38,396 nucleotides of DNA, from the NCBI GenBank assembly GCA_031547885.1, contig JAVBRO010000034.1, forward strand, positions 1-38,396, in the 5' to 3' direction. Every line of letters begins with the position of its first letter. Position 1 is the stretch's first letter. Below are positions 6,720 to 14,917 of the stretch, in pieces. The notes under the pieces are model-generated. The model worked only from the letters and a program-made list of their open reading frames with translations, had not been told where the DNA came from and made no database searches. Origin of the DNA: UBA940 sp031547885 (lineage in GTDB: Bacteria; Bacteroidota; Bacteroidia; Bacteroidales; Rikenellaceae). Both the position numbers and the translations under genes were made by a program.

Positions 6720-7832
6720 TCAACTTTTTTTGTAATACTTGTCGAGCAGCTGTTTTGCGGCTACGAACGAGCTCATCCTGTCGCCCAGCACCATTTCGCG
6801 GTACTCGGGCAGAAGGTTTTCTATGGCCGGGTCGTGGTAGAAATTCCAGCGGAGCGACTCGTTGATGCTCTCCAGCATCCAGTATTCGTTCTGGCGGTTG
6901 CGGTTCGAGGCGTAGTAGCCGTTCGACCGGACGAACGCCAGGAACTGCCCCACCCCGTCCCATATCTCTTTCAGACCGGTGCCCGCGTACGCCGAAGAGG
7001 TGCAGACCTGCGGCCTCCATCCCGATTCGGGCGTCGGGAACAACATCAGCGCATTCTCGAACTGCCGTTTGGCAAGCTCGGCCCGCTTCTGGTTGTCGCC
7101 CTCGGCCTTGGTGATGACTATCATGTCGGCCATCTCCATGATGCCGCGCTTGATGCCCTGAAGCTCGTCGCCCGCACCGGCTATCTGCAGCAGCATGAAC
7201 ATGTCGACCATCGAATGGACGGCGGTTTCGCTCTGCCCCACCCCAACGGTCTCGATAAAAACCACGTCGTATCCGGCCGCTTCGCACAACACGACTGTTT
7301 CGCGGGTCTTGCGTGCGACCCCGCCCAGAGACCCGGCCGACGGAGAGGGGCGTATGAAGACCCTCGGGTCGGACGAAATGCTCTCCATACGCGTTTTGTC
7401 GCCCAGGATCGAGCCGCCGCTGCGTTCCGAACTGGGGTCTATGGCCAACACAGCCAGCCTGTGCTCCTGCCCGGCCGCCATTCCGCCTATCGCCTCGATG
7501 AAAGTGGATTTACCGGCCCCGGGAACGCCCGTGATGCCGATGCGTATCGACCGGCCCGCATGGGGCAGGCAGCGTTCGATGATCTGCTGCGCCTGCTCGT
7601 AATGTGCCGGGTTGCTGCTCTCGACCAGCGTGATAGCCTGTGAAAGCACGGCAATATCCCTGGCAAGGATACCCTCGACGTACTGCCCGGTGGTAAGTTC
7701 CGGACGACGTTTACGCACGAAATGGGGGTTGACGACAGGCTGGCTCTCCACTCCGGCGGCCACGTCCAACGCACTGTCAGCGTTTTCCTCCCTGTGGTGC
7801 TTTTCGTAATGATCTATCCCGGTAAATCCCAT
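6720..7832 (-). CDS. meaB: MeaB/ArgK-type G3E GTPase, methylmalonyl-CoA mutase chaperone
   Basis: 370 residues. Walker A GVPGAGKST at 102-110, then the family-specific DPSSERSGGSILGDKTRM (132-149), switch region ETVGVGQSE and the base-recognition segment ITKAEGDN. MeaB loads and protects the adenosylcobalamin cofactor of methylmalonyl-CoA mutase, part of the succinate-propionate route common in Bacteroidales; the mutase genes are not in this window. The N-terminal ~40 residues with RRRPEL-like KRRPELTTGQYVEGIL resemble other family members, supporting the distal start, which then overlaps the upstream gene's 3' end by 56 bp. Followed within 2 bp by the GT25 gene. Confidence 0.93.
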   Translation of the reverse strand: MGFTGIDHYEKHHREENADSALDVAAGVESQPVVNPHFVRKRRPELTTGQYVEGILARDIAVLSQAITLVESSNPAHYEQAQQIIERCLPHAGRSIRIGITGVPGAGKSTFIEAIGGMAAGQEHRLAVLAIDPSSERSGGSILGDKTRMESISSDPRVFIRPSPSAGSLGGVARKTRETVVLCEAAGYDVVFIETVGVGQSETAVHSMVDMFMLLQIAGAGDELQGIKRGIMEMADMIVITKAEGDNQKRAELAKRQFENALMLFPTPESGWRPQVCTSSAYAGTGLKEIWDGVGQFLAFVRSNGYYASNRNRQNEYWMLESINESLRWNFYHDPAIENLLPEYREMVLGDRMSSFVAAKQLLDKYYKKS

Positions 7833-8301
7833 TTTCCAGATTGTTTTCGATTATACTGTCATCCATTGTCGCCGGATTTCCCATCCACAGCAGGCGCCCT
7901 TTCGGATCGATCAGGACCGCATACGGCACATACTGCACGCCGAAAGCCGCAAAAGTCCTGCCGGCGTCGTCGATGCCGGCATGGTAACGCTCCGATGCAT
8001 CCCTGAGCATCTTCCGCGCGCTGTCGGAATCATCTTTGGTTATGACCGCCACGGTAACTCCCGCAGTGTACTTCCCGGCCAGCCGGTCGAGTTCGGCGAG
8101 CCTTCCCGCGCTCCCGGCATTAGACGGATGGAAGAACTCCACGAGCATCATTTTCTGGGGCGACGGCACGGGCTTACCCATGACCATCCACTCCTTTACC
8201 TTGAAATCGGGAACCTTTTCGCCGATCACCAGCACCTGCGCCGCTGCGGCAGTAAAGACAAGGGCCGCCGCAACCGATACAAAAGCCGCTTTCCGTTTCA
8301 T
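7777..8301 (-). CDS. Thioredoxin-fold (TlpA/AhpC-like) exported protein lacking CxxC
   Basis: 174 residues from ATG 8301, which has a GGAGG 5 bp upstream (8307-8311), unusual here and decisive for the start. A signal peptide (FVSVAAALVFTAAAAQV) precedes a thioredoxin-like domain: GEKVPDFKVKEW, a strand MMLVEFFHPSNAGSAGRLAELD, and VQYVPYAVLIDPKGRLLWMG (cis-Pro loop and strand). At the redox site, where WCxxC is expected, the sequence reads HPSNAGS, so classical thiol-disulfide exchange is not possible. It may be a periplasmic chaperone-like or degenerate member. The 3' end overlaps meaB by 56 bp. Confidence 0.8.
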   Translation of the reverse strand: MKRKAAFVSVAAALVFTAAAAQVLVIGEKVPDFKVKEWMVMGKPVPSPQKMMLVEFFHPSNAGSAGRLAELDRLAGKYTAGVTVAVITKDDSDSARKMLRDASERYHAGIDDAGRTFAAFGVQYVPYAVLIDPKGRLLWMGNPATMDDSIIENNLENGIYRDRSLRKAPQGGKR

Positions 8302-8325
8302 AATAACCTCCTTTCGTCTTAGGTT

Positions 8326-8478
8326 AATCATGAATCATAAATCATGAATCATGAATGAATGTACAAAACTACATTTTGTGACTCTTATTGATGTTATAAT
8401 GAAATTATTTCGATCACTTACGATATATACGTTCAAAGCATACGCGAATCATGATTCATTATTCATGATTCATTATTC
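8326..8478. repeat. Heptamer-ended intergenic element, copy H (AATCATG type)
   Basis: Left end is a tandem AATCATG array from 8326; right end is the inverted counterpart, reaching about 8478. Read on the minus strand the core starts with a GTATGCTT word and ends with GTAGTTTTGTACAT. Copy B (14918-15056) has the matching order: GTGTGCT near its left end and GTAGTTTTGCACAT near its right end, although its heptamers are AATTACG. The right array supplies the last residues and the stop codon of the outer-membrane gene; the left array is 25 bp from the start of the thioredoxin-fold gene. Confidence 0.65.
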
Positions 8479-9571
8479 TCTTTTTCTTTTTGCCGAACAT
8501 TCCGTTGTCGAGCGTCACGCCGATCCAAGCCAGCGGATGCAACCCCAGGCCCGAACGGTCGAAATGGAAACCCATGTCGAGATCGAGCCTCACTCCTTTG
8601 GTTAGTTGCGGACGCCAGTAGACCTGCGTAAAGTTATAAAATCCGTCGAAAACCGCATACATCGGATCGCCTTTGTAGATGCGGCTTCCGTATTCATACC
8701 AGAACGGTAACTGGTGGTCGCCCGTGTAAAGCCGGCTGCGGATACCAACTCTTTTTTTCTCTATTGTCAGATCGACCATCGGCCCGCCGGGAGTTTTCCA
8801 CACGTTTTCGCCGCGGCGTTCGCGGTCGAACGACTGGACCCATCCGACTTTCAGGCTCAGTTTATCTAGCCATATATCCCCCAGCCGGTGGAATGCCGCG
8901 CCCACCCACGGCTCCACGAGAATATGGTCCACGACCCCTTCCGTGGCTTCGGCACTCGACGCCAGATGGTACACATCGAGGCTGTATCCGGCAGTGAACC
9001 ACCGGGCCCAGTGGCGGTTCTCCGGATTGAACTCGCCCGCCGACAGTATGCGAAAACTCTCGCGCGTGGTGGCCGACTGCATTCCGTCCCAGTCCAGCAC
9101 GAGCTCCATGTAGCTCGCGCCCGGAGTATACTGCAAGGCGAAACCATCGATCACGTCGTCATAAAAATAGTGTCCTCCCGCATAGATGGCCCTCGAGTAG
9201 GCCCCTATCAGCTTGCGTCTCTCGAACTTGCCGGCATATGCGCCGTAGCGGGGATTATGGAAGTTGTAGTATAGCAGCAGTTCGGGCGTGCGTTTGTCGA
9301 GCGGTGCGCCCATGTCAAAAGTGAAGCTCCCCCCCACCATCACGCTGTGGTTTTCGTTCCAGCCTATGCCCACAACGGGCGTCAGCCGGACGCTGAAATA
9401 TGTCGCGGAGCCCACCGCCCCCTCGCGTTTGATGGGGTCGAACTCGCGGTCGTCGAAGCGGGTGTCGAACCTGAAAGCCCATTTGAACTCCTGCGCCGAA
9501 ACCTTCGGTAATCCTAAAACAGCCGCCGCAACTGCGGCGAACAATATCGTTTGGGTAAATTTTCTCCTCAT
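8459..9571 (-). CDS. Outer-membrane beta-barrel protein of unknown function
   Basis: 370 residues from ATG 9571 (MRRKFTQTILFAAVAAAVLG), with a signal peptide cleaved near VSAQ. The body alternates polar and aromatic residues in short strands (FKWAFRFDTRFDD, ELLLYYNFHNPRYGAYAGKF, LSLKVGWVQSFDRE, GIRSRLYTGDHQLPFWYEYG), the look of a small outer-membrane barrel. I do not recognise the family. The final IMNHE residues and the TAA come from the AATCATG repeat array of copy H, so the native C-terminus, probably near GKKKK, has been altered or extended by the repeat. A TAnnTTTG box at 9588-9595 lies 16 bp upstream. Confidence 0.72.
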   Translation of the reverse strand: MRRKFTQTILFAAVAAAVLGLPKVSAQEFKWAFRFDTRFDDREFDPIKREGAVGSATYFSVRLTPVVGIGWNENHSVMVGGSFTFDMGAPLDKRTPELLLYYNFHNPRYGAYAGKFERRKLIGAYSRAIYAGGHYFYDDVIDGFALQYTPGASYMELVLDWDGMQSATTRESFRILSAGEFNPENRHWARWFTAGYSLDVYHLASSAEATEGVVDHILVEPWVGAAFHRLGDIWLDKLSLKVGWVQSFDRERRGENVWKTPGGPMVDLTIEKKRVGIRSRLYTGDHQLPFWYEYGSRIYKGDPMYAVFDGFYNFTQVYWRPQLTKGVRLDLDMGFHFDRSGLGLHPLAWIGVTLDNGMFGKKKKRIMNHE

Positions 9572-9587
9572 AAGAATAGTTAGGTCA

Positions 9588-9595
9588 CAAAGATA
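9588..9595 (-). promoter_or_regulatory. -7 box for the outer-membrane protein gene
   Basis: TATCTTTG on the minus strand, matching TAnnTTTG, 16 bp before ATG 9571. Confidence 0.5.
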
Positions 9596-9616
9596 GTTTT
9601 TTTTCTTCACAAGCGC

Positions 9617-9810
9617 ACGTCTGTACAGACGTCATCCCGAGCGAGACAGATCAAATGAGGCCCTTGGAATGGAAAGTTCTCATCTGTCGACGAGGGATCT
9701 TCCTTAAAATAAATCCGATTCCATCTTTTGATTATTAGGTAGATTCCTCGTCGTTCGATAGAGCGCTACTCTCCTCGGCAACATCTCACATCGTACTCGC
9801 TCGGAATGAC
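9617..9810. repeat. Nested inverted-repeat element
   Basis: A perfect 16-bp palindrome ACGTCTGTACAGACGT (9617-9632) is followed by arms GTCATCCCGAGCGAG (9631-9645) and CTCGCTCGGAATGAC (9796-9810) that pair with one mismatch. Inside them CGACGAGGGATCT (9688-9700) pairs with AGATTCCTCGTCG (9741-9753). It resembles dispersed palindromic intergenic repeats; a related word, GTCATCCCGAGCG, recurs near 32300. It fills most of the gap between the outer-membrane gene and DUF1015. Confidence 0.6.
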
Positions 9811-9838
9811 AAAAAAATGCGGGGCAACCAGCCCCGCA
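9811..9838 (-). terminator. Rho-independent terminator of the serC-serA-DUF1015 cluster
   Basis: On the minus strand TGCGGGGC, loop TGGTT and GCCCCGCA form an 8-bp GC stem followed by seven Ts. It sits 23 bp after the DUF1015 stop. Confidence 0.85.
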
Positions 9839-9860
9839 CCTTCGACTCATGACTCATGAC

Positions 9861-11099
9861 TTAGAATTCGTGGATCACGACGCCGGACCTCAGTTTCGGT
9901 TCGAACCAGGTGGTCTTCGGGGGCATGATGTTGCCCGTGTCGGCAATGTCGACGAGCTGCTTCATCGAGACGGGATAGAGCGCGAAAGCCGCCTTCATCT
10001 CGCCGCTGTCCACACGCTTCTCGAGCTCGCCGAGGCCGCGGATTCCGCCCACGAAATCGACGCGCTTGTCGCTGCGCAGGTCTTTGATGCCTAACACTTT
10101 ATCCAGCACCAGATTCGACAGCACCGTCACGTCGAGCACGCCTATCGGGTCGCTGTCGTCGTATGTTCCGGGTTTGGCCGTTAGGCTGTACCATTCCCCA
10201 CCCATGTACAGTCCGAAGTTGTGCAGCTCGGCGGGACGGTATTCGCCCGCGCCCTTTTCTTCGACCGTGAAATCCTTGCGCAGCGCATCGAGGAACTGTT
10301 CCGGCGTGAGGCCGTTCAGGTCTTTCACGACTCGGTTGTAATCGATTATCTTCAGCTGGTTATCCGGGAATATCACCGCCAGGAAGTAGTTGTATTCCTC
10401 TTCGCCGGTATGGTTTGGATCAGCCTTCGCACGCTCCTGACCTACAAGCGCGGCGGCAGCGGTACGGTGGTGCCCGTCGGCGATGTAAAGCGCGGGTATG
10501 CCTTTGAATATTTCGGTTATGCGGGCGATCGTCGCTTTGTCCGTAATTTTCCAGAATTTGTGTCCGAAACCGTCGCCGTCGGCAACAAAATCATATTCGG
10601 GCGCGCCCTTGACTACCTCTGCCACGATCGCATCCATCTCCTTATCAGCCGGATACGAGAAAAACACCGGCTCGATGTTGGCGCTTTGGCGGCGCACATG
10701 GATCATACGGTCCTCCTCCTTGTCGCGGCGAGTCAGTTCATGCTTTTTGATCTTACCGTCGAGGTAATCCTGCACATTGGCCCCGGCGACCAGACCGTAC
10801 TGCGTGCGGCCGTCCATCGTCTGGGCGTATATATAATAATACTCTTCGGGATCCTGCACCAGCCAGCCGTCGGCCTTCCACTTTTTGTAGTTATCCACCG
10901 CCTTCTGATACACCTCTTCGGAATGTTCGTCGGCGATGGGGTCGAAGTCTATCTCCGGCTTGATGATGTGGAGCAGCGATTTTTCGCCCGCCTCGGCTTT
11001 CGCCTCCACGGAGTTCAGCACGTCGTACGGACGCGACGCAACCTCTTTCACTATCTCTTTCGGGGGCCTTACACCTTTGAATGCTTTGATCTTTACCAT
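9861..11099 (-). CDS. DUF1015 family protein
   Basis: 412 residues starting MVKIKAFKGVRPPKEIVKEV, the usual N-terminus of DUF1015 proteins (F-x-G-x-R-P then ASRPYDV). A conserved YIADGHHRTAAA follows near the middle, reminiscent of ParB-like GHHR motifs, and the C-terminal part ends in the family's KTTWFEPKLRSG. The biochemical role is not established to my knowledge. In many Bacteroidota this gene follows serC and serA, which is the case here except for one inserted lipoprotein gene. A strong terminator follows at 9811-9838. Confidence 0.88.
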   Translation of the reverse strand: MVKIKAFKGVRPPKEIVKEVASRPYDVLNSVEAKAEAGEKSLLHIIKPEIDFDPIADEHSEEVYQKAVDNYKKWKADGWLVQDPEEYYYIYAQTMDGRTQYGLVAGANVQDYLDGKIKKHELTRRDKEEDRMIHVRRQSANIEPVFFSYPADKEMDAIVAEVVKGAPEYDFVADGDGFGHKFWKITDKATIARITEIFKGIPALYIADGHHRTAAAALVGQERAKADPNHTGEEEYNYFLAVIFPDNQLKIIDYNRVVKDLNGLTPEQFLDALRKDFTVEEKGAGEYRPAELHNFGLYMGGEWYSLTAKPGTYDDSDPIGVLDVTVLSNLVLDKVLGIKDLRSDKRVDFVGGIRGLGELEKRVDSGEMKAAFALYPVSMKQLVDIADTGNIMPPKTTWFEPKLRSGVVIHEF

Positions 11100-11115
11100 C
11101 GTCTCTAATTACTTT

Positions 11116-11649
11116 CTACAAAGTCGTCTGATTGCTTCCAGACCACTCTTCCAAATATAGCTTAAGTTTTTCGTTGAATCTTGGATCTTCACCGACAGCA
11201 TAAGTCGAAGGAAGGCCGAATTCGATCTTGAAATCCCATTCGGGCCATGTAAACACCCTGTCGCACCCAAAAGAAGAGCACAGGTTCCAAAACCAGAATC
11301 CGTAAAGTATTTCGCCGTTGAGCGTCAGTGCAACAGGCATTCCCTTCAGCGGAATGTCTAATCCGTTCACGATCTCCTTCCCGGCATCGTTCAGGAATAT
11401 CTGCTGCCCTGCGAAATCGAAATCTGTAATATGCGCTTCCGTCAACAAAGGTTCGTCGAAAAGATCTTCCGGAAGCGGGTCCAGACAATAGGCGCATTCC
11501 GGAGTTTCTGTCCGCATGAGATCGGGGATATTCTGCTTTACCCGATAAATGGCAATTCCGTCGTTGTTTTCCGGTTGGCTGCAGCATGACGCCGAGGCGC
11601 ACAGTGCCATCACGATGGAAACGATCTTGAATAGCATTCCCGTTTTCAT
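11116..11649 (-). CDS. Small lipoprotein of unknown function
   Basis: 177 residues. Signal MLFKIVSIVMALCASASC ends in a lipobox-like ASASC, so it is probably lipid-anchored. Beyond it: a central segment PLLTEAHITDFDFAGQQIFL, then MPVALTLNGEILYGFWFWNL and a cysteine pair (NLCSSFGCDRVF). The general look is of secreted Bacteroidales hypothetical proteins; I cannot name a family. It lies between serA and DUF1015, 16 bp from the DUF1015 start, with a 160-bp AT-rich gap towards serA that contains a 12-bp-stem hairpin, so it may be a separate insertion into an otherwise standard cluster. Confidence 0.7.
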   Translation of the reverse strand: MKTGMLFKIVSIVMALCASASCCSQPENNDGIAIYRVKQNIPDLMRTETPECAYCLDPLPEDLFDEPLLTEAHITDFDFAGQQIFLNDAGKEIVNGLDIPLKGMPVALTLNGEILYGFWFWNLCSSFGCDRVFTWPEWDFKIEFGLPSTYAVGEDPRFNEKLKLYLEEWSGSNQTTL

Positions 11650-11757
11650 ATTATCCTGTGGCCGATTCCGAATCTTATAAGATTAACCATTTTTAGTTCC
11701 ATTCGGCAGGCTTAGCTCCTATATTTTTTATTTTACGCTTTTCCGCCGTACGAGAAA

Positions 11758-11797
11758 CAATAAAGTGACCGATAAATATTTCTCTGTCACTTTATTG
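11758..11797 (-). terminator. Hairpin downstream of serA
   Basis: CAATAAAGTGAC (11758-11769) and GTCACTTTATTG (11786-11797) are a perfect 12-bp inverted repeat with a 16-nt loop, 14 bp after the serA stop. The following T-tract is weak (TTTCTC), so termination may be partial. Confidence 0.55.
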
Positions 11798-11811
11798 GAT
11801 AATTTCATCTT

Positions 11812-12735
11812 CTATTTGTTAACCTGAAAGCGTGTGCAGCCCGTCGCGAAGAAATCGGTTATCTGAGCGGCGGCGGCAAGCCCTGCGTTTACATTGGCCT
11901 CGGCGGTTTCGGCGCCCATCTTCTTGGCGGTCGCGAAGACCCTTTTGCCGAACTTTTCGTTCAGCACCGACTGCATGTCGGCGGCGATGTCGGTGGCATA
12001 TTTCAGGTCATTGCGTTCCGAGAAAGCCTTTGCAAGGCCCTCTTCGTCGATCACCTCCTTGCGGGCGGTGTTGACAAGCGTTGCGCCCTTGGGCATCGAC
12101 ATCAGCAGTTCGTAACCGATGCTCTTTTTCGTTTCAGCCGTGGCCGGAATGTGCAGCGAGAGGTAGTCGCTGCGGCGGTATAGTTCCTGAACGCTGTTCA
12201 CCTGCTCCACGCCGTCGCCCTTGAACAGCGCGTCGTCGGCGATGAACGGATCGAAAGCCACGACGTTCATTCCGAAGCCTTTCCCGAGCAGACCCACCAG
12301 ACGACCCACGTTTCCGTAGGCGTGGATGCCGAGGGTTTTGCCCTTGAGTTCGGTTCCGGTTCCCGGCGTGAACTGATTGCGGGCCATGAAGACCATCATT
12401 CCTAGGGCGAGTTCGGCAACGGCATTGGAGTTCTGTCCCGGTGTGTTCATCACGACTATGCCGCCGGCAGTGCACGCTTCGCAGTCCACATTGTCGAAGC
12501 CGGCGCCTGCGCGCACCACGATCTTGAGTTTCGGCGCTGCGGCGACCACTTCGGCGGTCACTTTGTCGCTGCGGATTATCATTGCGTCGGCATCGGCAAT
12601 GGCCGCCAGAAGGTCGGCCTTGTCGGCGTATTTCTCAAGAATAACGAGTTCGTGCCCGGCCTCCTGGACTATTTTTTTGATACCTTCGACGGCCTCCGCC
12701 GCAAAGGGTTTTTCAGTCGCCAATAAAATTTTCAT
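11812..12735 (-). CDS. serA: D-3-phosphoglycerate dehydrogenase (short type, no ACT domain)
   Basis: 307 residues; first step of serine synthesis, oxidising 3-phosphoglycerate with NAD+. Nucleotide-binding HAYGNVGRLVG with a downstream acidic residue, active-site VRAGAGFDNVD and VNTARKEVIDEEGL. It ends without the regulatory ACT/ASB domains of long SerA. At the position of the usual catalytic histidine (PHIGA in most enzymes) the sequence reads TAKKMGAET, i.e. a lysine; a Lys in place of His is known from short type III enzymes. It starts 17 bp after serC, its pathway partner, in an operon. Confidence 0.92.
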   Translation of the reverse strand: MKILLATEKPFAAEAVEGIKKIVQEAGHELVILEKYADKADLLAAIADADAMIIRSDKVTAEVVAAAPKLKIVVRAGAGFDNVDCEACTAGGIVVMNTPGQNSNAVAELALGMMVFMARNQFTPGTGTELKGKTLGIHAYGNVGRLVGLLGKGFGMNVVAFDPFIADDALFKGDGVEQVNSVQELYRRSDYLSLHIPATAETKKSIGYELLMSMPKGATLVNTARKEVIDEEGLAKAFSERNDLKYATDIAADMQSVLNEKFGKRVFATAKKMGAETAEANVNAGLAAAAQITDFFATGCTRFQVNK

Positions 12736-12752
12736 AACCTCCAGTATTGAAA

Positions 12753-13835
12753 TTAAATCGCCGCCGGCGTTCCGGCTTCAAACTCCTGCATACATTTCAC
12801 CAGATATTCGACGTGTCCGACGGGGAGCGCGTTGTAGAGCGAAGCGCGGAAACCGCCAACCAGACGGTGGCCCTTGACACCCACGATACCCTTTTCATTG
12901 CACATCTTCGAGAACGCATCGGCGAGTTCCTCTTTTCCGTCGGCCATCACGAAGCATACGTTCATCAGCGAGCGGTCTTCCTTGACGGCAACGGATTTGA
13001 ACATGCTGTTGCGGTCGATCTCGTCGTAGAGCATACCGGCTTTCAGCTTGTTGCGGCGGTACATTTCAGGCACACCCCCCTCGGCCTTCATCCACTTCAG
13101 CATCTCGCAGATGGCGTAAACGGTAAATACCGGCGGGGTGTTGTACATCGAGTGGTTTTCGGCATGGGCCTTGTATGTCATCATGGTCGGGAGTTTGCGG
13201 GGAGCCTCTTTTTCGATCATATCGTTGCGGAGTATGACGAAAGCGGCACCCGCGGGGCCCATGTTCTTCTGTGCGCCGCCGTAGATCATGGCGTATTTCG
13301 AAACATCGACCGGACGGCTCAGCACGTCGGAGCTCATGTCGGCGATCAGGGGAACCGGAGAATCGATATCGGTGTGGTATTCGGTCCCGTAGATGGTATT
13401 GTTGGTGGTGATGTGAAGGTAATCTATATCTTTCGGGATATCGAAACCTTTGGGGATGTAGGTGTGGTTCTTATCCTCGGAAGAGGCCACTACCACCACT
13501 TCGCCCACGGCCTTCGCCTCGCCGATAGCCTTTTTCGCCCAGACTCCCGTGTTGACGTAACCGGCTTTCGTGGCCAGGAAGTTGAACGGGATGAGGTAGA
13601 ACTGGGTACTTGCACCGCCGCCCATGAAGAAGATGCTGTAATTTTCGGGAATGCCCATAAGCTCGCGCAGCAGGCTTTCGGCTTCCTCGATGACAGGCTC
13701 GTAATATTTGGCCCGGTGCGATATTTCGAGGATCGAGAGGCCGTTGCCCCTGAAGTCCTTTATATCTATGACAGCCTGTTCGATTACCGGTTCGGGAAGG
13801 ATTGACGGACCGGCATTAAAATTATACTTTTTCAT
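12753..13835 (-). CDS. serC: Phosphoserine aminotransferase
   Basis: 360 residues, full length. Converts 3-phosphohydroxypyruvate and glutamate to phosphoserine using PLP. N-terminus YNFNAGPSILPEPVIEQA, substrate/PLP loop GGGASTQFY (72-80), ADMSSD (165-170) and the Schiff-base lysine K190 in GGAQKNMGPAG. First gene of the serC-serA cluster, preceded by TATCTTTG at 13867-13874. Together with serA it provides serine; the phosphatase serB is not in this window. Confidence 0.96.
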   Translation of the reverse strand: MKKYNFNAGPSILPEPVIEQAVIDIKDFRGNGLSILEISHRAKYYEPVIEEAESLLRELMGIPENYSIFFMGGGASTQFYLIPFNFLATKAGYVNTGVWAKKAIGEAKAVGEVVVVASSEDKNHTYIPKGFDIPKDIDYLHITTNNTIYGTEYHTDIDSPVPLIADMSSDVLSRPVDVSKYAMIYGGAQKNMGPAGAAFVILRNDMIEKEAPRKLPTMMTYKAHAENHSMYNTPPVFTVYAICEMLKWMKAEGGVPEMYRRNKLKAGMLYDEIDRNSMFKSVAVKEDRSLMNVCFVMADGKEELADAFSKMCNEKGIVGVKGHRLVGGFRASLYNALPVGHVEYLVKCMQEFEAGTPAAI

Positions 13836-13866
13836 CGTCTGCTTTGGTTAAGAAAGGTTTGAACTG

Positions 13867-13874
13867 CAAAGATA
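13867..13874 (-). promoter_or_regulatory. -7 box for serC
   Basis: TATCTTTG on the minus strand, 31 bp before the serC ATG, fits TAnnTTTG. Confidence 0.55.
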
Positions 13875-13953
13875 TTAATAATTTTTAAAAACATATAAAG
13901 ATAGAGCCGCTGAAGTTAAAATTTATTATCACGATGTTTTTATTTGCATGGTA

Positions 13954-13986
13954 TTTGAATTGAATTCAAATTTTAAATTATATTTG
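13954..13986 (+). promoter_or_regulatory. Promoter of yicC
   Basis: TTTG (13954-13957), a 21-bp spacer and TATATTTG (13979-13986) match the Bacteroidota -33/-7 promoter. It is 42 bp upstream of yicC and divergent from the serC promoter. Confidence 0.65.
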
Positions 13987-14028
13987 TAGGTTATAAAAGC
14001 CTAACCTACCCTACAACGCTGCACAATT

Positions 14029-14916
14029 ATGGTTAAATCGATGACAGGCTACGGCAAAGCCGAAGCCGCGGTATCGACTAAGAGAATTACAGTCGAAATA
14101 CGTACGCTCAACAGCAAGCAGCTGGACATGAACGTCAAACTCCCCCCGCTGTACCGCCAGCAGGAATACGACCTGCGCGTCCTTGCGTCCAAAAGCATCG
14201 GGCGCGGGAAAACCGACATTTACATTACGGTCGAGGACAGCAACCCCGCTCCCGGCGTCACCATAAACCACGGACTTTTCAAGGGTTATTACCGCCAGAT
14301 AAAGGACGCCGTGAAAGATGCGGGAATGGCCATCACGCCCAACGACACCAAGACGGCGGCGCTGGTCCCGGCCATACTGCGCCTGCCGGATGTACTGGTA
14401 AGCGACACCGCCGAAGTTTCCGCGGATGAGGGCGCGGCTTTGATGCATGCTTTCGAGGAAGCCCTCGGGATGCTCGACAAATTCCGCATCCAGGAGGGAG
14501 CCATACTTATAAACGATATGCTCGGCAGGGTGCAGAAGATATGCGACCTTACGGATCAGGTGACGCCGTTCGAGAAAGCCCGCACGGGGACCGTCCGCCA
14601 GCGCATACTCGACCACATCGCCTCGCTCGGCATCGAGACCGACCACAACCGCCTCGAGCAGGAGCTGGTATTCTACATCGAGAAACTCGACATCACGGAA
14701 GAAAAGGTGCGCCTGGGCAACCACTGCAAATATTTCCGCCAGACGGCGAGCGAAGAAGAAGGCGTAGGCCGCAAACTGGGTTTCATCGCCCAGGAGATGG
14801 GCCGCGAGATCAACACCCTGGGTTCGAAAGCCAACGACGCCGATATCCAGAAGCTGGTGGTCCAGATGAAGGACGAGCTTGAAAAGATCAAGGAACAGTT
14901 GTTGAACATCCTTTAA
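14029..14916 (+). CDS. yicC: YicC family endoribonuclease-like protein
   Basis: 295 residues, the normal family length. N-terminus VKSMTGYGKAEAAV and RTLNSKQLDMNVKLPP define the YicC-like N domain; the C-terminal DUF1732 part includes ELVFYIEKLDITEEKVRLGN and LGFIAQEMGREINTLGSKAN, the most conserved family segment. YicC of E. coli has been described as an endoribonuclease acting on small RNA; activity here is by family. It is followed by heptamer-ended element B, which begins 1 bp after the stop and ends 8 bp before gmk. Confidence 0.92.
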   Translation: MVKSMTGYGKAEAAVSTKRITVEIRTLNSKQLDMNVKLPPLYRQQEYDLRVLASKSIGRGKTDIYITVEDSNPAPGVTINHGLFKGYYRQIKDAVKDAGMAITPNDTKTAALVPAILRLPDVLVSDTAEVSADEGAALMHAFEEALGMLDKFRIQEGAILINDMLGRVQKICDLTDQVTPFEKARTGTVRQRILDHIASLGIETDHNRLEQELVFYIEKLDITEEKVRLGNHCKYFRQTASEEEGVGRKLGFIAQEMGREINTLGSKANDADIQKLVVQMKDELEKIKEQLLNIL

Positions 14917-14917
14917 T

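Noticed and set aside
6718..7287. N-terminal extension of the GT25 gene to 7287
   Set aside because: The extension is an off-frame reading of meaB with Arg-rich composition; family length fits ATG 6717.
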